Assembly: GCF_001494595.1 (NCBI RefSeq)
Contig: NZ_LN929907.1
Span: 749,468 to 813,467 of the forward strand
DNA from: Mycobacterium sp. M26
Lineage (GTDB): Bacteria; Actinomycetota; Actinomycetes; Mycobacteriales; Mycobacteriaceae
Direction: 5' to 3'
DNA: 64,000 nucleotides
Shown here piece after piece: positions 44,078 to 52,821 of the stretch. Within the stretch, counting starts at the first letter, position 1; every line of letters starts with the position of its first letter. The translations under genes and the position numbers were made by a program. Under the pieces are notes generated by a model that saw only the letters and a list, made by a program, of their open reading frames with translations, searched no databases and was not told the DNA's origin.

Positions 44078-44883
44078 CAGCCGATCACCGGCAGCCGGCG
44101 CTCTGCGGCAAGGGCGTCGAGCGCCTTCTGCATGACGCGGCGGACGTAGGCATCGACGGCGTCGATATCGGGGTCCTCGCCGAACTGTGCGGTGATGTCG
44201 ATGGGTTCGAGCACCTGGGTGACGATCTTGGTGGGGAGTGGCACGTTGACCGGCAGGACGGCGCTCAACCCGAACGGGAAGCCGAACGAGATGGGCAGGA
44301 TCTTGGCGCGCAGGAGTTTGTCGAGCCGAAGCAGCTTGGCCAGTCCGGTGCCGCGGGACAGATACAGCTGGCTCTCCTGGCCGCCGATGGACACCGTCGG
44401 GACGATCGGGACGCCGGCGTTCAGGGCGGCCTTCACGTAGCCGGTGCGGCCGTCGAAGTCGATCTTGTTCTCCTGGAAGGTCGGCCGGTACACGTCGTAG
44501 TCGCCGCCGGGGAACACCACCACGACGCCACCTGACCGCAACGCCGCGTCCGCGTTCTGATGGTTGGCGCGGATGAACCCGTTGCGCACGAAGAAGTCGG
44601 CGGTGGGGCCGGTCATCAGCATGTCGTGGCTCAGGGTGTACACCGGGCGGTCGTAGCCGAAGGTGTCGTAGAAGCCGAGCGCGAACACCGGCACGTCCAT
44701 CGCGAACAGGCCGCCGGAGTGGTTGCTGACCACCAGGGCGCCGCCGGGCGGGAACGACTGCAGGCCGCGGACCTCGCTGCGGTGATAGAGCTTGAGGAAC
44801 GGCCGCAGCACCGACATGGTGCGCTCGACGAGCTGAGGATCCCACTTCGCGGTGTCGCCGCGGGTCGCCTGTGCTGCACCCAT
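44077..44883 (-). CDS. PlsC-like lysophospholipid acyltransferase family protein, Rv1428c-like
   Basis: 268 residues, soluble or peripherally membrane-bound. The acyltransferase block 1 reads NHSGGLFAMD, with more residues between His and Asp than the usual HX4D, and block 3 reads FPGGDYDVYRP instead of FPEGTR. Both are features I associate with this mycobacterial subgroup. The expected reaction is acyl transfer from acyl-CoA to a glycerol-type acceptor. First gene of the minus-strand operon (acyltransferase, FadD12, LipO, DUF4436), with a KstR-type box 20 bases upstream of the ATG. Confidence 0.83.
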   Translation of the reverse strand: MGAAQATRGDTAKWDPQLVERTMSVLRPFLKLYHRSEVRGLQSFPPGGALVVSNHSGGLFAMDVPVFALGFYDTFGYDRPVYTLSHDMLMTGPTADFFVRNGFIRANHQNADAALRSGGVVVVFPGGDYDVYRPTFQENKIDFDGRTGYVKAALNAGVPIVPTVSIGGQESQLYLSRGTGLAKLLRLDKLLRAKILPISFGFPFGLSAVLPVNVPLPTKIVTQVLEPIDITAQFGEDPDIDAVDAYVRRVMQKALDALAAERRLPVIG

Positions 44884-44902
44884 GCCGGCCTCCTCGACAA
44901 AT

Positions 44903-44916
44903 TGGAACGTGTTCTA
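44903..44916. promoter_or_regulatory. KstR-type operator
   Basis: TGGAACGTGTTCTA fits TNNAACNNGTTNNA, the site of the cholesterol-catabolism repressor KstR, at every fixed position, with inverted GAAC/GTTC half-sites. It lies between the acyltransferase operon and echA1. A -10 candidate TACGAT (44963-44968) for echA1 ends seven bases before its GTG. From memory, Rv1428c-Rv1426c belong to the KstR regulon. Confidence 0.75.
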
Positions 44917-44975
44917 GTTTTCGATCGTACCGCCCTCGGTGCGGCCCGTACACCACGCTCGTTACGATCAGCGAC

Positions 44976-45758
44976 GTGAGCGATAACGCCATTACCGAAG
45001 AGCCCGCCGTCCTCACCGAGCAGCGCGGCCGCATTCTGATCATCACCATCAACCGGCCCAAGGCCAAGAACGCCGTGAACGCCGCGGTCAGCAACGGCCT
45101 GGCGGCTGCCATGGACCAGCTCGACGACGATCCCGGCCTGTCGGTGGGCATCATCACCGGCGCCGGCGGCTCGTTCTGTGCGGGCATGGACCTCAAGGCC
45201 TTCGCGCGCGGCGAGAACGTCGTGGCCGAAGGCCGCGGCCTGGGCTTCACCGAACGGCCTCCGGTCAAGCCGCTGATCGCCGCGGTGGAGGGCTACGCCC
45301 TGGCCGGCGGCACCGAGTTGGCGCTGGCCACCGACCTCATCGTCGCGGCCAACAACTCGGCTTTCGGCATTCCCGAGGTCAAGCGCGGCCTGGTCGCCGG
45401 TGGTGGCGGCCTGCTGCGCCTGCCGCAGCGCATCCCGTACCAGATCGCCATGGAGCTGGCGCTGACCGGCGAGAACCTGCCGGCCGAGCGGGCCCACGAG
45501 CTTGGTCTGGTCAACGTGCTGGCCGAGCCCGGCCACGCGCTGGAGGCGGCGATCGGGCTGGCCGAGCGGATCACGGTCAACGGCCCGCTGGCGGTGGCCG
45601 CCACCAAGCGGATCATCACCGAGTCGCGCGGCTGGTCGCCGGAGGAGCAGTGGAAGAACCAGGCCAAGATCCTGATGCCGGTGTTCGCGTCCAACGATGC
45701 CAAGGAAGGTGCGATCGCGTTCGCCGAGAAGCGCGCACCGAACTGGACGGGTAGCTAG
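44976..45758 (+). CDS. echA1: Enoyl-CoA hydratase EchA1-like
   Basis: 260 residues, a complete crotonase: FCAGMDLKAFA (oxyanion hole), GYALAGGTELALA and IPEVKRGLVAGGGGLLRLP with both catalytic glutamates. Adds water to 2-enoyl-CoA in beta-oxidation. The GTG at 44976 is preferred; a -10 hexamer seven bases upstream suggests a leaderless mRNA. Closest remembered relative Rv0222. A KstR-type box lies 60 bases upstream. Its last 109 bases reappear at 47749-47857, after the neighbouring propeller gene. Confidence 0.9.
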   Translation: MSDNAITEEPAVLTEQRGRILIITINRPKAKNAVNAAVSNGLAAAMDQLDDDPGLSVGIITGAGGSFCAGMDLKAFARGENVVAEGRGLGFTERPPVKPLIAAVEGYALAGGTELALATDLIVAANNSAFGIPEVKRGLVAGGGGLLRLPQRIPYQIAMELALTGENLPAERAHELGLVNVLAEPGHALEAAIGLAERITVNGPLAVAATKRIITESRGWSPEEQWKNQAKILMPVFASNDAKEGAIAFAEKRAPNWTGS

Positions 45759-45936
45759 CCGCCGCCCGCGGCGTGCGCGTTGACGGGCCCGATAATTGTT
45801 TGCGGGTTCACATGTAACGAGGCGTGCTGCGGCGTAGCGTCTCCCCCGGGCCAACCGGTCCCGGGGGGAGCGATTGTTTGCGCCGCTGCCACCGGGTCGC
45901 ATCGGACGTTCCCTGCGCCAGTCAACGAGGTGCGTC

Positions 45937-47709
45937 ATGGGTCGTCGTCGAGTCACTCGTCATCCGGAATCCCGCGATCCCCGCGCCGTTGACATCGCGG
46001 TGTGGCTCGGCGCCGGCGCTTTGACCCTGGGAGTCGGTGGAGCCGTGCTGTCCGGTGGCTGCGCGGTCGCCCACGCTGACGACTCCGGCGGTGCGAAATC
46101 GGCGACCGGGAACTCAGCGCGGCACTCGCCGGGACCGAAGTCGGGTTCCGGGCACTCGGCCGGGGCGACCCACAACGCCGGAACGCAGGCAGTGGCCGGC
46201 GCGGCACAGCCGGTCATCCCGTCCACTCACGCGGCCGCCGATCGCCATGTCGCCCTTTCGCTCGCTTCCGTGGCGCATCCGCGGGCACATGGCGTCACCG
46301 CTGCAGCGGTTGCCGTCACGCCCCCGGATTCGGTGACCGCCCCACAGGCCCGCGCCATCTCCGCGTCCCCGCTGCAATCCTTGGTCGGGGGCGTGGTCAA
46401 GGCGCTGGTGGCACTCGGTGGCATGTCCCAGGAGACGCCGGAGCCGACCAACCTGTGGCAACAGGGTCTCTATTCGGTGGCGCGCTGGCTGGCCGATACC
46501 GTCAATCCGGCGGGAATACCTGTGGCGCAGACGATTTCGCTCGGTACTCCGGATCCGCTCACCGGAGTGATCACCGGGCGGGCCGTGTTCAGCGGTCCGG
46601 CCGGGGTCCAGTTGGCCTACCGCGTCACCGTGGACCCGGCGCTGGGGTCGGCGACCATCGACTCGGACGGTGCGTTCACGTTCACGCCCCTGCAGTCGAC
46701 GGTGCTGGGTGCCCCCGATGGCGGCATGACCGTCAAGATGCTCGTAACGGGATACAACGGTGTGCAGAGCACGCGCCAGGCCAGCGACCTCCCGATCGCC
46801 AATCCGTGGGGGTTGACGAAGGTCAACATCACCGTCGGCGACGGACCGGCAACGCTGGCGATCAATGGCAACCGCCTGGTGGTCACCAACTACAACGACG
46901 GAACTGCCTCGGTGATCGATACCACCGACAACCACGTCATCAACACCATTGCCGTCGGCAGTAAGCCCCTCGGAGTCGTATTCGATCCGTCTGGCTTCGG
47001 CTTCTACGTCGTGAACAACACCGGAACGGTGTCGACAGTGTCGTTGCTGACCAACTCCGTGATCGCCACGACGACGGTCGGCAGCCAGCCCTCGCTGGTG
47101 GTCCTGGCGCCGGCCAACACCCCGGTGGCCGGCCGGCTTTACGTCACGAACCTCGGTGACGGAGCAGGTAACACGGTGTCGGTCGTCGATACTGCGACGA
47201 AGCAGGTCATCAACACCATCACGGTCGGTCCGGTGAATTCAGGACCGCAAGGAATCGCGATCAGCCCTGATGGCACCCGGCTGTGGGTGGCCAACAGCAC
47301 GGGAGACTCGATCGTGGTGATCAACACCGCGACTAACGCCCTTCTCGCCACCATTCCGGTCGGACAGGAGCCGGAGATACTGGCACTCAGCCCGGACGGC
47401 AAGACCGTATACGTGGCGAACCACGGTGATAACACCTTCAAGGTGTACAGCACCGCGTCTCTGCTGCCGCTGGCCACCGTCTCGGTCGGTACGAGCCCCG
47501 CCTTCGTAGCAGTAAGCCCCGACGGCAGCGTGGTGTACGTGGCCAATCAGGGGGACAACACGATTTCGGTGATCAATGCCGCGACGAAGAAGGTCATCAA
47601 GACGGTTTCGCTCAGCGCCACCCCTGCCGGCTTACTGGTCAGCCCGGACGGCAAGCGCCTCTACGTCGCCAACTTTCCGGGTCACACCGTGACGGTCATC
47701 CCCGTCTAG
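45937..47709 (+). CDS. Secreted seven-bladed YVTN beta-propeller protein (paralogue 1)
   Basis: 590 residues. A long N-terminus (MGRRRVTRHP) leads to a hydrophobic signal segment ending AVAHAD, a probable signal-peptidase site near residue 50. Then comes an Ala/His/Ser-rich linker, a helical module (LVGGVVKALVALGGM, then NLWQQGLYSVARWLADT), an Ig-like domain (about 190-285) and seven propeller repeats of about 42 residues, for example LWVANSTGDSIVVINTATNA and VYVANQGDNTISVINAATKK, ending TVTVIPV. The function is unknown; a binding platform at the cell surface is likely. It shares a build with the proteins at 48021 and 49942. Intergenic spacing is wide, so each has its own promoter. Confidence 0.85.
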   Translation: MGRRRVTRHPESRDPRAVDIAVWLGAGALTLGVGGAVLSGGCAVAHADDSGGAKSATGNSARHSPGPKSGSGHSAGATHNAGTQAVAGAAQPVIPSTHAAADRHVALSLASVAHPRAHGVTAAAVAVTPPDSVTAPQARAISASPLQSLVGGVVKALVALGGMSQETPEPTNLWQQGLYSVARWLADTVNPAGIPVAQTISLGTPDPLTGVITGRAVFSGPAGVQLAYRVTVDPALGSATIDSDGAFTFTPLQSTVLGAPDGGMTVKMLVTGYNGVQSTRQASDLPIANPWGLTKVNITVGDGPATLAINGNRLVVTNYNDGTASVIDTTDNHVINTIAVGSKPLGVVFDPSGFGFYVVNNTGTVSTVSLLTNSVIATTTVGSQPSLVVLAPANTPVAGRLYVTNLGDGAGNTVSVVDTATKQVINTITVGPVNSGPQGIAISPDGTRLWVANSTGDSIVVINTATNALLATIPVGQEPEILALSPDGKTVYVANHGDNTFKVYSTASLLPLATVSVGTSPAFVAVSPDGSVVYVANQGDNTISVINAATKKVIKTVSLSATPAGLLVSPDGKRLYVANFPGHTVTVIPV

Positions 47710-47748
47710 CAATCCTCTCGAACACCACTGCGGCGGCATCCCGTGCTT

Positions 47749-47857
47749 CAGTGGAAGAACCAGTCCAAGATCCTGATGCCGGTGTTCGGTTCCAACGACG
47801 CCAAGAAAGGTGCGATCGCGTTCGCCGAGAAGCGCGCACCGAACTGGACGGGTAGCT
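47749..47857 (+). pseudogene. Relic of a second echA1 copy (3' end only)
   Basis: 109 bases match 45648-45756, the end of echA1, with five substitutions (104/109). The frame is unbroken (QWKNQSKILMPVF and onward to APNWTGS) with its own TGA at 47857-47859. Several changes are conservative or silent. The match begins abruptly at CAGTGG and there is no start codon or upstream hydratase sequence. It lies in the 311-base gap 47710-48020, between propeller genes 1 and 2. The rest of that gap, 47858-48020, is AT-richer and probably holds the promoter of propeller gene 2. Confidence 0.9.
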
Positions 47858-48020
47858 GATCCGGTAAGGCTAACCTAGCCTCCTAGCTGCGCCGATATGC
47901 TTGCACACGGCAATAACTGACGCAGGCAAAAATATTTGTTCGGTTTTGCTCACGCCGGGATGGCCGCCGCGTACCGTCCGTCGCAGATCGTTGTGTCGGG
48001 CGTTGTGAAGCAGGTGTGCC

Positions 48021-49772
48021 ATGAGCCGTCGTCGAGTTTCCGCTAGTCCCCAACCTCAGGGCCGATCAGTCGTTGAGCTGGCCGCCTGGCTGGGTGCCGG
48101 CGCACTGACCCTGGGGGTCGGTGGAGCCGTGCTGTCGTGCGGGTGCGGGATCGCCCACGCCGACGATTCCGGTGCGTCGGCCAAATCGGCCACCGGAACA
48201 TCGGCGCGACATTCGGCCGGGCATCACGCCGCTGCTGACCACGCCAAGTCCGCCGCGGTGCCGGCGGCCGCGACCCACGCGGTCGTCACGCATGCCGCCC
48301 CGCGCACCGTCGTGGTGTCGGTGGCCGATCCGCGGCCCGCGGCGGTTGTGCGGCCCCATCCGGCGGTGGCCGCCGTCGCTGCACCGGATTCGGCACCCCG
48401 CGCCAGTGCGGTGACACCGGTCCAGCCGTTGCAGGCACTCGTCGGTGCTGTCGTCCAGGCACTCGTCGCGATCGGCGGAATGGACCAGGCGGCGCCCACG
48501 CCGGCTCCCGGAAACCTCTGGCAGTTGGGGTTCTACTCGGTGGCCCGCTGGCTGGCCGATACCGCCAATCCCGGTGGCATCCCGCATGTCGGGACCGTCA
48601 CGATCGGCACCGCGGATCCGCTGACCGGTGTCGGCACCGGCAAGGTCGCCTTCACGAATTCGGCGGGGGCGCCGCTGACCTACCGCGTCAGTACCGACGG
48701 CGGCTCGGCCACCGTCAACCCCGACGGCAGCTACACCTTTACCGCCAGTACGGCAACGAGATTGGGCGCCCCGACCAACGGTGGTGGGACGGCTCGCGTC
48801 GTCGTCACCGCCTACAACGGGGTGCAGAGCAGCAGCCAGACCATCGACATACCGATCACCAACCCGCTCACGCTGGCCTACCAAACCATCTCGGTCGGCA
48901 GCAATCCCAACGCGGTGGCGATCAACGGGTTGGGCACCAAACTTGTTGTCGCCAATAACGGAAGTAACACCGTCTCGGTGATCAACCCCGCCAACAACCA
49001 TGTCGATGCGACGATCGCCGTCGGCACGCTCAACGGCCAGGACGGCGGATCGGGTCGCTCGGCGCTGGCCTTCGACCCGGCCGGAACAGGCGTGTACGTC
49101 GCCAACGCCGGCAGCAACTCGGTGTCGGCCGTGTCGTTCCTGACCAACACCGTCGTCAAGACGATCGCGATCGGCAACCTCACCAACCCGTACGGTGTGG
49201 TGGTCAGCGGTGATGGCAAGAGCCTTTATGTTGCAACGGTTTACGGGTTGTCGGTCGTCAGCACCACCACCTTCGGGGTGACCGGCACCATCACCGTGGC
49301 CGGCAGCGGTCGCGACGGCATGGCCCTGACCAAGGACGGTCGGCTCTATGTGGCCAACGTCAACGGCCAGTCGGTGTCGCTGATCAATCCCACGACCAAG
49401 ACGGTCACGAACATTCCGCTGGCCTTCGGTTCTCCGCAGGGCCTGGCGCTGAGCCCGGACGGCAAGACGCTCTACGTCGCCAACTACGGCGCCAGCCAGC
49501 TGCTGAACGTCAACACCACAACCAATGCGGTGAGCGCCCCGCTGTTCGCCGGGAACCTGCCGCTGGCCGTCGCCGTGAGCCCGGACGGCACCGTCATCTA
49601 CGTGGCCAGCAAGTACGACAAGAAGGTCGACGTGGTCAACGCGGCGACCAACACCGTGATCACCACCATCCCTGTCGGTACCGACCCGGCCGGACTGGCG
49701 GTCAGCCCGGACGGGACCCATCTCTACGTCACCAACAGCGGCGACGGCACCGTGTCGGTGATCCCGGTCTGA
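48021..49772 (+). CDS. Secreted YVTN beta-propeller protein (paralogue 2)
   Basis: 583 residues with the same plan as the preceding propeller protein: MSRRRV start, signal segment WLGAGALTLGVGG ending AHADD, Ala/His/Pro-rich linker, helical module (LVGAVVQALVAIGGM, NLWQLGFYSVARWLADT), Ig-like domain (VGTVTIGTADPLTGVGTG and TYRVSTDGGSATVNPDGS) and about seven propeller repeats (LYVANVNGQSVSLINPTTK, LYVANYGASQLLNVNTTTN) ending GTVSVIPV. Closest in order and start to paralogue 1. Followed by a stem-loop with a T-rich tail. Function unknown. Confidence 0.85.
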   Translation: MSRRRVSASPQPQGRSVVELAAWLGAGALTLGVGGAVLSCGCGIAHADDSGASAKSATGTSARHSAGHHAAADHAKSAAVPAAATHAVVTHAAPRTVVVSVADPRPAAVVRPHPAVAAVAAPDSAPRASAVTPVQPLQALVGAVVQALVAIGGMDQAAPTPAPGNLWQLGFYSVARWLADTANPGGIPHVGTVTIGTADPLTGVGTGKVAFTNSAGAPLTYRVSTDGGSATVNPDGSYTFTASTATRLGAPTNGGGTARVVVTAYNGVQSSSQTIDIPITNPLTLAYQTISVGSNPNAVAINGLGTKLVVANNGSNTVSVINPANNHVDATIAVGTLNGQDGGSGRSALAFDPAGTGVYVANAGSNSVSAVSFLTNTVVKTIAIGNLTNPYGVVVSGDGKSLYVATVYGLSVVSTTTFGVTGTITVAGSGRDGMALTKDGRLYVANVNGQSVSLINPTTKTVTNIPLAFGSPQGLALSPDGKTLYVANYGASQLLNVNTTTNAVSAPLFAGNLPLAVAVSPDGTVIYVASKYDKKVDVVNAATNTVITTIPVGTDPAGLAVSPDGTHLYVTNSGDGTVSVIPV

Positions 49773-49779
49773 GGCAGGA

Positions 49780-49808
49780 GCCCAGTTTTACTGGGCCGTT
49801 AATTTTCT
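49780..49808 (+). terminator. Intrinsic terminator after propeller gene 2
   Basis: GCCCAGT (49780-49786), TTT loop, ACTGGGC (49790-49796), then a T-rich stretch CGTTAATTTTCT. It begins eight bases after the stop and is the only terminator in the window with a classical T-tract. Confidence 0.85.
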
Positions 49809-49941
49809 GCTGTTCGGGGAACACGGCCCTGGCCTGGGGCGTAGCGTGCCGTTATCTGGTCACACTGAGCGGAGTCTGACGACCGGCGCGGCTCCGTTGC
49901 ACGCACGCCGAACTGGAACGAATCGCTTCCGGAGGTTCACC

Positions 49942-51774
49942 ATGAACCGTCACACCGTCAGTAGGCGCACCGCCCCTTCGAGCCCCGGCGCCGATGCCGT
50001 CGGCTGGCTGGGGGTGGGTGTGCTCACCCTCGGAATGGGTGCCGCCGTGCTCGCCGGCGGCTCGGGCGTCGCCTACGCCGACGAGGCCAACGATTCCGCA
50101 GGGCCGAGTTCGTCGGCCGACGACGGTGACGGTGCCGGGCCCCGGGCCCGCGCGTCGAGTGCCCGCACCAGTGCAGCCCATGCGGCCGGCCACGTGAAGC
50201 CCCACGCTGGAGAGCTTTCCGGCACGAGAGCCCCTGCTGCCGCCCGAGTCGCCGGTGGAGCGAAACGCGCCGTCGACCCGTTCGGGGTGACGGCGAGTTC
50301 ATCGACGGTGACCGTCCGGGTGCCGACCGCAGGCACCGGGCGGCCTCCGGCACCCGACACGATCGCGGCGACCTCGTCAGCCACGGCGGCCGCTGTACGC
50401 CAGTCACCCGTCCAGCAGTTGGTCGGTGCGGTGGTCAATGTGCTTGTGGCACTGGGCGGCATGGATCCGGTGGCCCCGGAACCGGGCAAGGGCAACCTGT
50501 GGCAACAGGGCCTCTACTCAGTGGCCCGATGGCTGGCGGATACGGCCAATCCCGGTGGCATTCCGACCTTGGTGACGAGCTCGGTCGGCGGCCTCGACCC
50601 CGCCACCGCCACGGCGTCGGGCCGGGCGCTGTTCACCACCGCCGCGGGTGACGCGGTGACCTACCGGGTCAGCACCGACCCCACCGAAGGATCCGCGACG
50701 GTGAACCCGGACGGGTCGTTCACCTACACCCCGCTTCAGTCCACCCTGCTCGGGGCGCCCGAGGATGGCGCGACCGTCACGATGGTGATGAACGCTTACC
50801 ACGGCGTTCAGAAATCCAGTCAGATCTTCAAGATCACGCTGCCGAAACCGGGACCGCTCTTCAACTTCACGATCGGTGTCGGTGACTGGCCGATCGGAAT
50901 CGGTCTCAGCCCCAACGGGCAGCGACTTGTCGTGGCCAACAGTCAAGCCGACACGATCTCAGTGATCGATACGGCGACCAACAGCAAGGTTGGCCTCGAT
51001 ATCGCCGTGGGTGACGGGCCGTACAGCGTGACGTTCGCGCCCGACAGTTCGGCTGCTTACGTGGTCAACAACCAAAGCCACACGGTGTCGCGGGTCTCGT
51101 TGGTGACCAACGCCGTTCAAACGATTGCGCTCCCTGACGACAGTTTCGGCTTCTCTGCGATGGGCCCGGCCGGAACACCGGCGGCGAACCGGCTGTACCT
51201 GACCAACGGCGTCACGAACGGGGTGACGGTGGTGGACACCACCACCAACTCGGTCGTCGGTGGAACGATCTCAGTCGGCCAGTTCCCCGAGGGGTTGGCG
51301 GTCAGCCCGGACGGCCAACGCGTCTACGTGGCCAACACGGACGCGAATACGGTCTCGGTGATCAGCACCGTCACCAACGCAGTCACCGCCACCATCACAA
51401 TCCCGGTAGCCGATCCCAACACCGGCAGCGTGCTCAACGTCGCCGTCACCCCCGATGGCCAGTCCGTCTACGTGGTGGGCGCCCAGGACTCCGCCGTCTG
51501 GGTCATCAACACCGCCACCAATACCGTCAATCCGCAGTCCATCACTGTCGGCGCAGCGCCGGGCTTCCTCGCGATCAGCCCCGATGGCAGCGTTGTCTAC
51601 GTCGTCAACGCGCTGGGCGGGACCATCTCGGCGATCAGCACCGCGACGAACACGGTGATCAAGACAGTGACCACCGCCGACCTCCGTGCCGGCATTGCGG
51701 TCAGCTCGACACGGCTCTATGTCGCCAGCATCACGGGCGACTCGGTGACGTCCTACCTCATCGCCAGCCTCTGA
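49942..51774 (+). CDS. Secreted YVTN beta-propeller protein (paralogue 3)
   Basis: 610 residues, the most divergent of the three. Signal segment VGWLGVGVLTLGMGAAVLAG ending AYADE, a Ser/Ala/Arg-rich linker, the shared helical module (LVGAVVNVLVALGGM, NLWQQGLYSVARWLADT), Ig-like domain with TYRVSTDPTEGSATVNPDGS, then about seven repeats (LVVANSQADTISVIDTATNS, VYVANTDANTVSVISTVTNA). It ends SVTSYLIASL rather than in the VIPV of the others. ATG 49942 has a good GGAGG site five bases upstream. Convergent with a dehydrogenase gene that ends three bases after its stop. Confidence 0.85.
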   Translation: MNRHTVSRRTAPSSPGADAVGWLGVGVLTLGMGAAVLAGGSGVAYADEANDSAGPSSSADDGDGAGPRARASSARTSAAHAAGHVKPHAGELSGTRAPAAARVAGGAKRAVDPFGVTASSSTVTVRVPTAGTGRPPAPDTIAATSSATAAAVRQSPVQQLVGAVVNVLVALGGMDPVAPEPGKGNLWQQGLYSVARWLADTANPGGIPTLVTSSVGGLDPATATASGRALFTTAAGDAVTYRVSTDPTEGSATVNPDGSFTYTPLQSTLLGAPEDGATVTMVMNAYHGVQKSSQIFKITLPKPGPLFNFTIGVGDWPIGIGLSPNGQRLVVANSQADTISVIDTATNSKVGLDIAVGDGPYSVTFAPDSSAAYVVNNQSHTVSRVSLVTNAVQTIALPDDSFGFSAMGPAGTPAANRLYLTNGVTNGVTVVDTTTNSVVGGTISVGQFPEGLAVSPDGQRVYVANTDANTVSVISTVTNAVTATITIPVADPNTGSVLNVAVTPDGQSVYVVGAQDSAVWVINTATNTVNPQSITVGAAPGFLAISPDGSVVYVVNALGGTISAISTATNTVIKTVTTADLRAGIAVSSTRLYVASITGDSVTSYLIASL

Positions 51775-51777
51775 GAG

Positions 51778-52821
51778 TCAGCCGCTGACCACCAGATCCC
51801 AGGGGTCGTTGGCGGCCAGCGCCATCCGGCCCAACCGCCGGGCGTAGGTTGCGGTGTCGCCGAACTCGTCGATCCAGCTGCGGGCCCGCATGGTCGCCAG
51901 CCACAGCCGGTGCTCGATGGTCACGCCGATCGCGCCGTGTAATTGGTGGGCTGCGGTGACGACGGTGGGCACCACGCGGCCGAGGACCACCTTGGCGACG
52001 GTCACCGCGTAGTCGGCCTGCGGGCTGTCGAAGCCATGTTCGGCGGCGGCCGCGACGGCGAGTTCGGCTGCGGCGCGGGCGCGTTCGACCTCACCGGCCA
52101 TCGAGGCGAGCGTGTGTTGCACCGACTGGAAGGCGCTGAGCGGACGGCCGAACTGCTCGCGATCGCGGGTGTGGGCCACCGAATACTCCACGGCCGCATC
52201 GAGTGCCCCCAGTGACTGCGCGCACCGGGCCCAGGCGCCGCGGCGCTCCAGCTCCGCCACCGCCTCGACGTCACCGAACGTGGCCGCCGGCACCGTGACG
52301 GTGTCGCGGGGCTCGCCGCCGACATTGTGTCCGGGTTCGATGGTCAGCTCAGCGGGCGGCACGGCGGCCACCCGTAGCGCTGCGCCGTCGCGCAGGGCGA
52401 ACACCACCGCGGCGGCATCGCGTGCATAGGGCACACCGGTCACCGTGGGTGTGGCGGCATCGCCGAGCGCCAGGGTCAGCGGGCCGCTGTCCGGTACCTC
52501 GATCCCGGCCTTGGCTGCCAGCCAGCCGGCCAGCACGTCGGTCTCGGCCAGTGGCACCGTCACCGCATGTCGGGCGAGGGCGCGCAGCACCAGGGCGAGT
52601 TCTCGTGGTCCGCCGCCGGATTCGGGATCGCTGGACAGCCGGGTCAGTCCGGCCTCCTCCAGGTGCCGCCACGCGGTGAAGTCGAACGCATCGGGCAGCG
52701 ATCGGTGGCCGATGCGTTCGTCGAAACTGCGCGCGCCGATATCCTCGGCGAGCTGGCGCAGCTCAGCGAAATCATCTGTGCTGGAGGCCGTTCCGAATAC
52801 TCCGCCGGTCAGAGCCCGCAT
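51778..52821 (-). CDS. Acyl-CoA dehydrogenase, partner subunit (pair B)
   Basis: 347 residues, the shorter and more divergent chain of a second two-gene dehydrogenase. It has REQFGRPLSAFQSVQHTLASM and the C-terminal HGAIGVTIEHRLWLATMRAR helix but lacks the usual FAD/substrate loop. ATG 52821 shares a base with the preceding stop (TGATG). The complementary motif pattern repeats that of pair A at 29540-31812, so an alpha2-beta2 enzyme is expected. Confidence 0.87.
   Translation of the reverse strand: MRALTGGVFGTASSTDDFAELRQLAEDIGARSFDERIGHRSLPDAFDFTAWRHLEEAGLTRLSSDPESGGGPRELALVLRALARHAVTVPLAETDVLAGWLAAKAGIEVPDSGPLTLALGDAATPTVTGVPYARDAAAVVFALRDGAALRVAAVPPAELTIEPGHNVGGEPRDTVTVPAATFGDVEAVAELERRGAWARCAQSLGALDAAVEYSVAHTRDREQFGRPLSAFQSVQHTLASMAGEVERARAAAELAVAAAAEHGFDSPQADYAVTVAKVVLGRVVPTVVTAAHQLHGAIGVTIEHRLWLATMRARSWIDEFGDTATYARRLGRMALAANDPWDLVVSG

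Noticed and set aside
44884..45268. Extension of the fadD12-like frame through the PlsC-like gene to 45268
   Set aside because: The frame is open by chance; the acyltransferase and echA1 occupy this DNA with clear motifs, and FadD12 starts at 44077 by homology and TGATG coupling.
48021..48180. Lipobox in propeller protein 2 (VLSC near the end of the signal segment)
   Set aside because: The residue before Ser is Leu, a poor fit, and the paralogues lack it. The Ala-His-Ala site just after fits signal peptidase I better.
48066..49721. A 551-codon open frame antisense to propeller gene 2
   Set aside because: Typical high-GC shadow frame with Arg/Gly/His-rich composition; the plus-strand frame has clear propeller repeats and a signal sequence.
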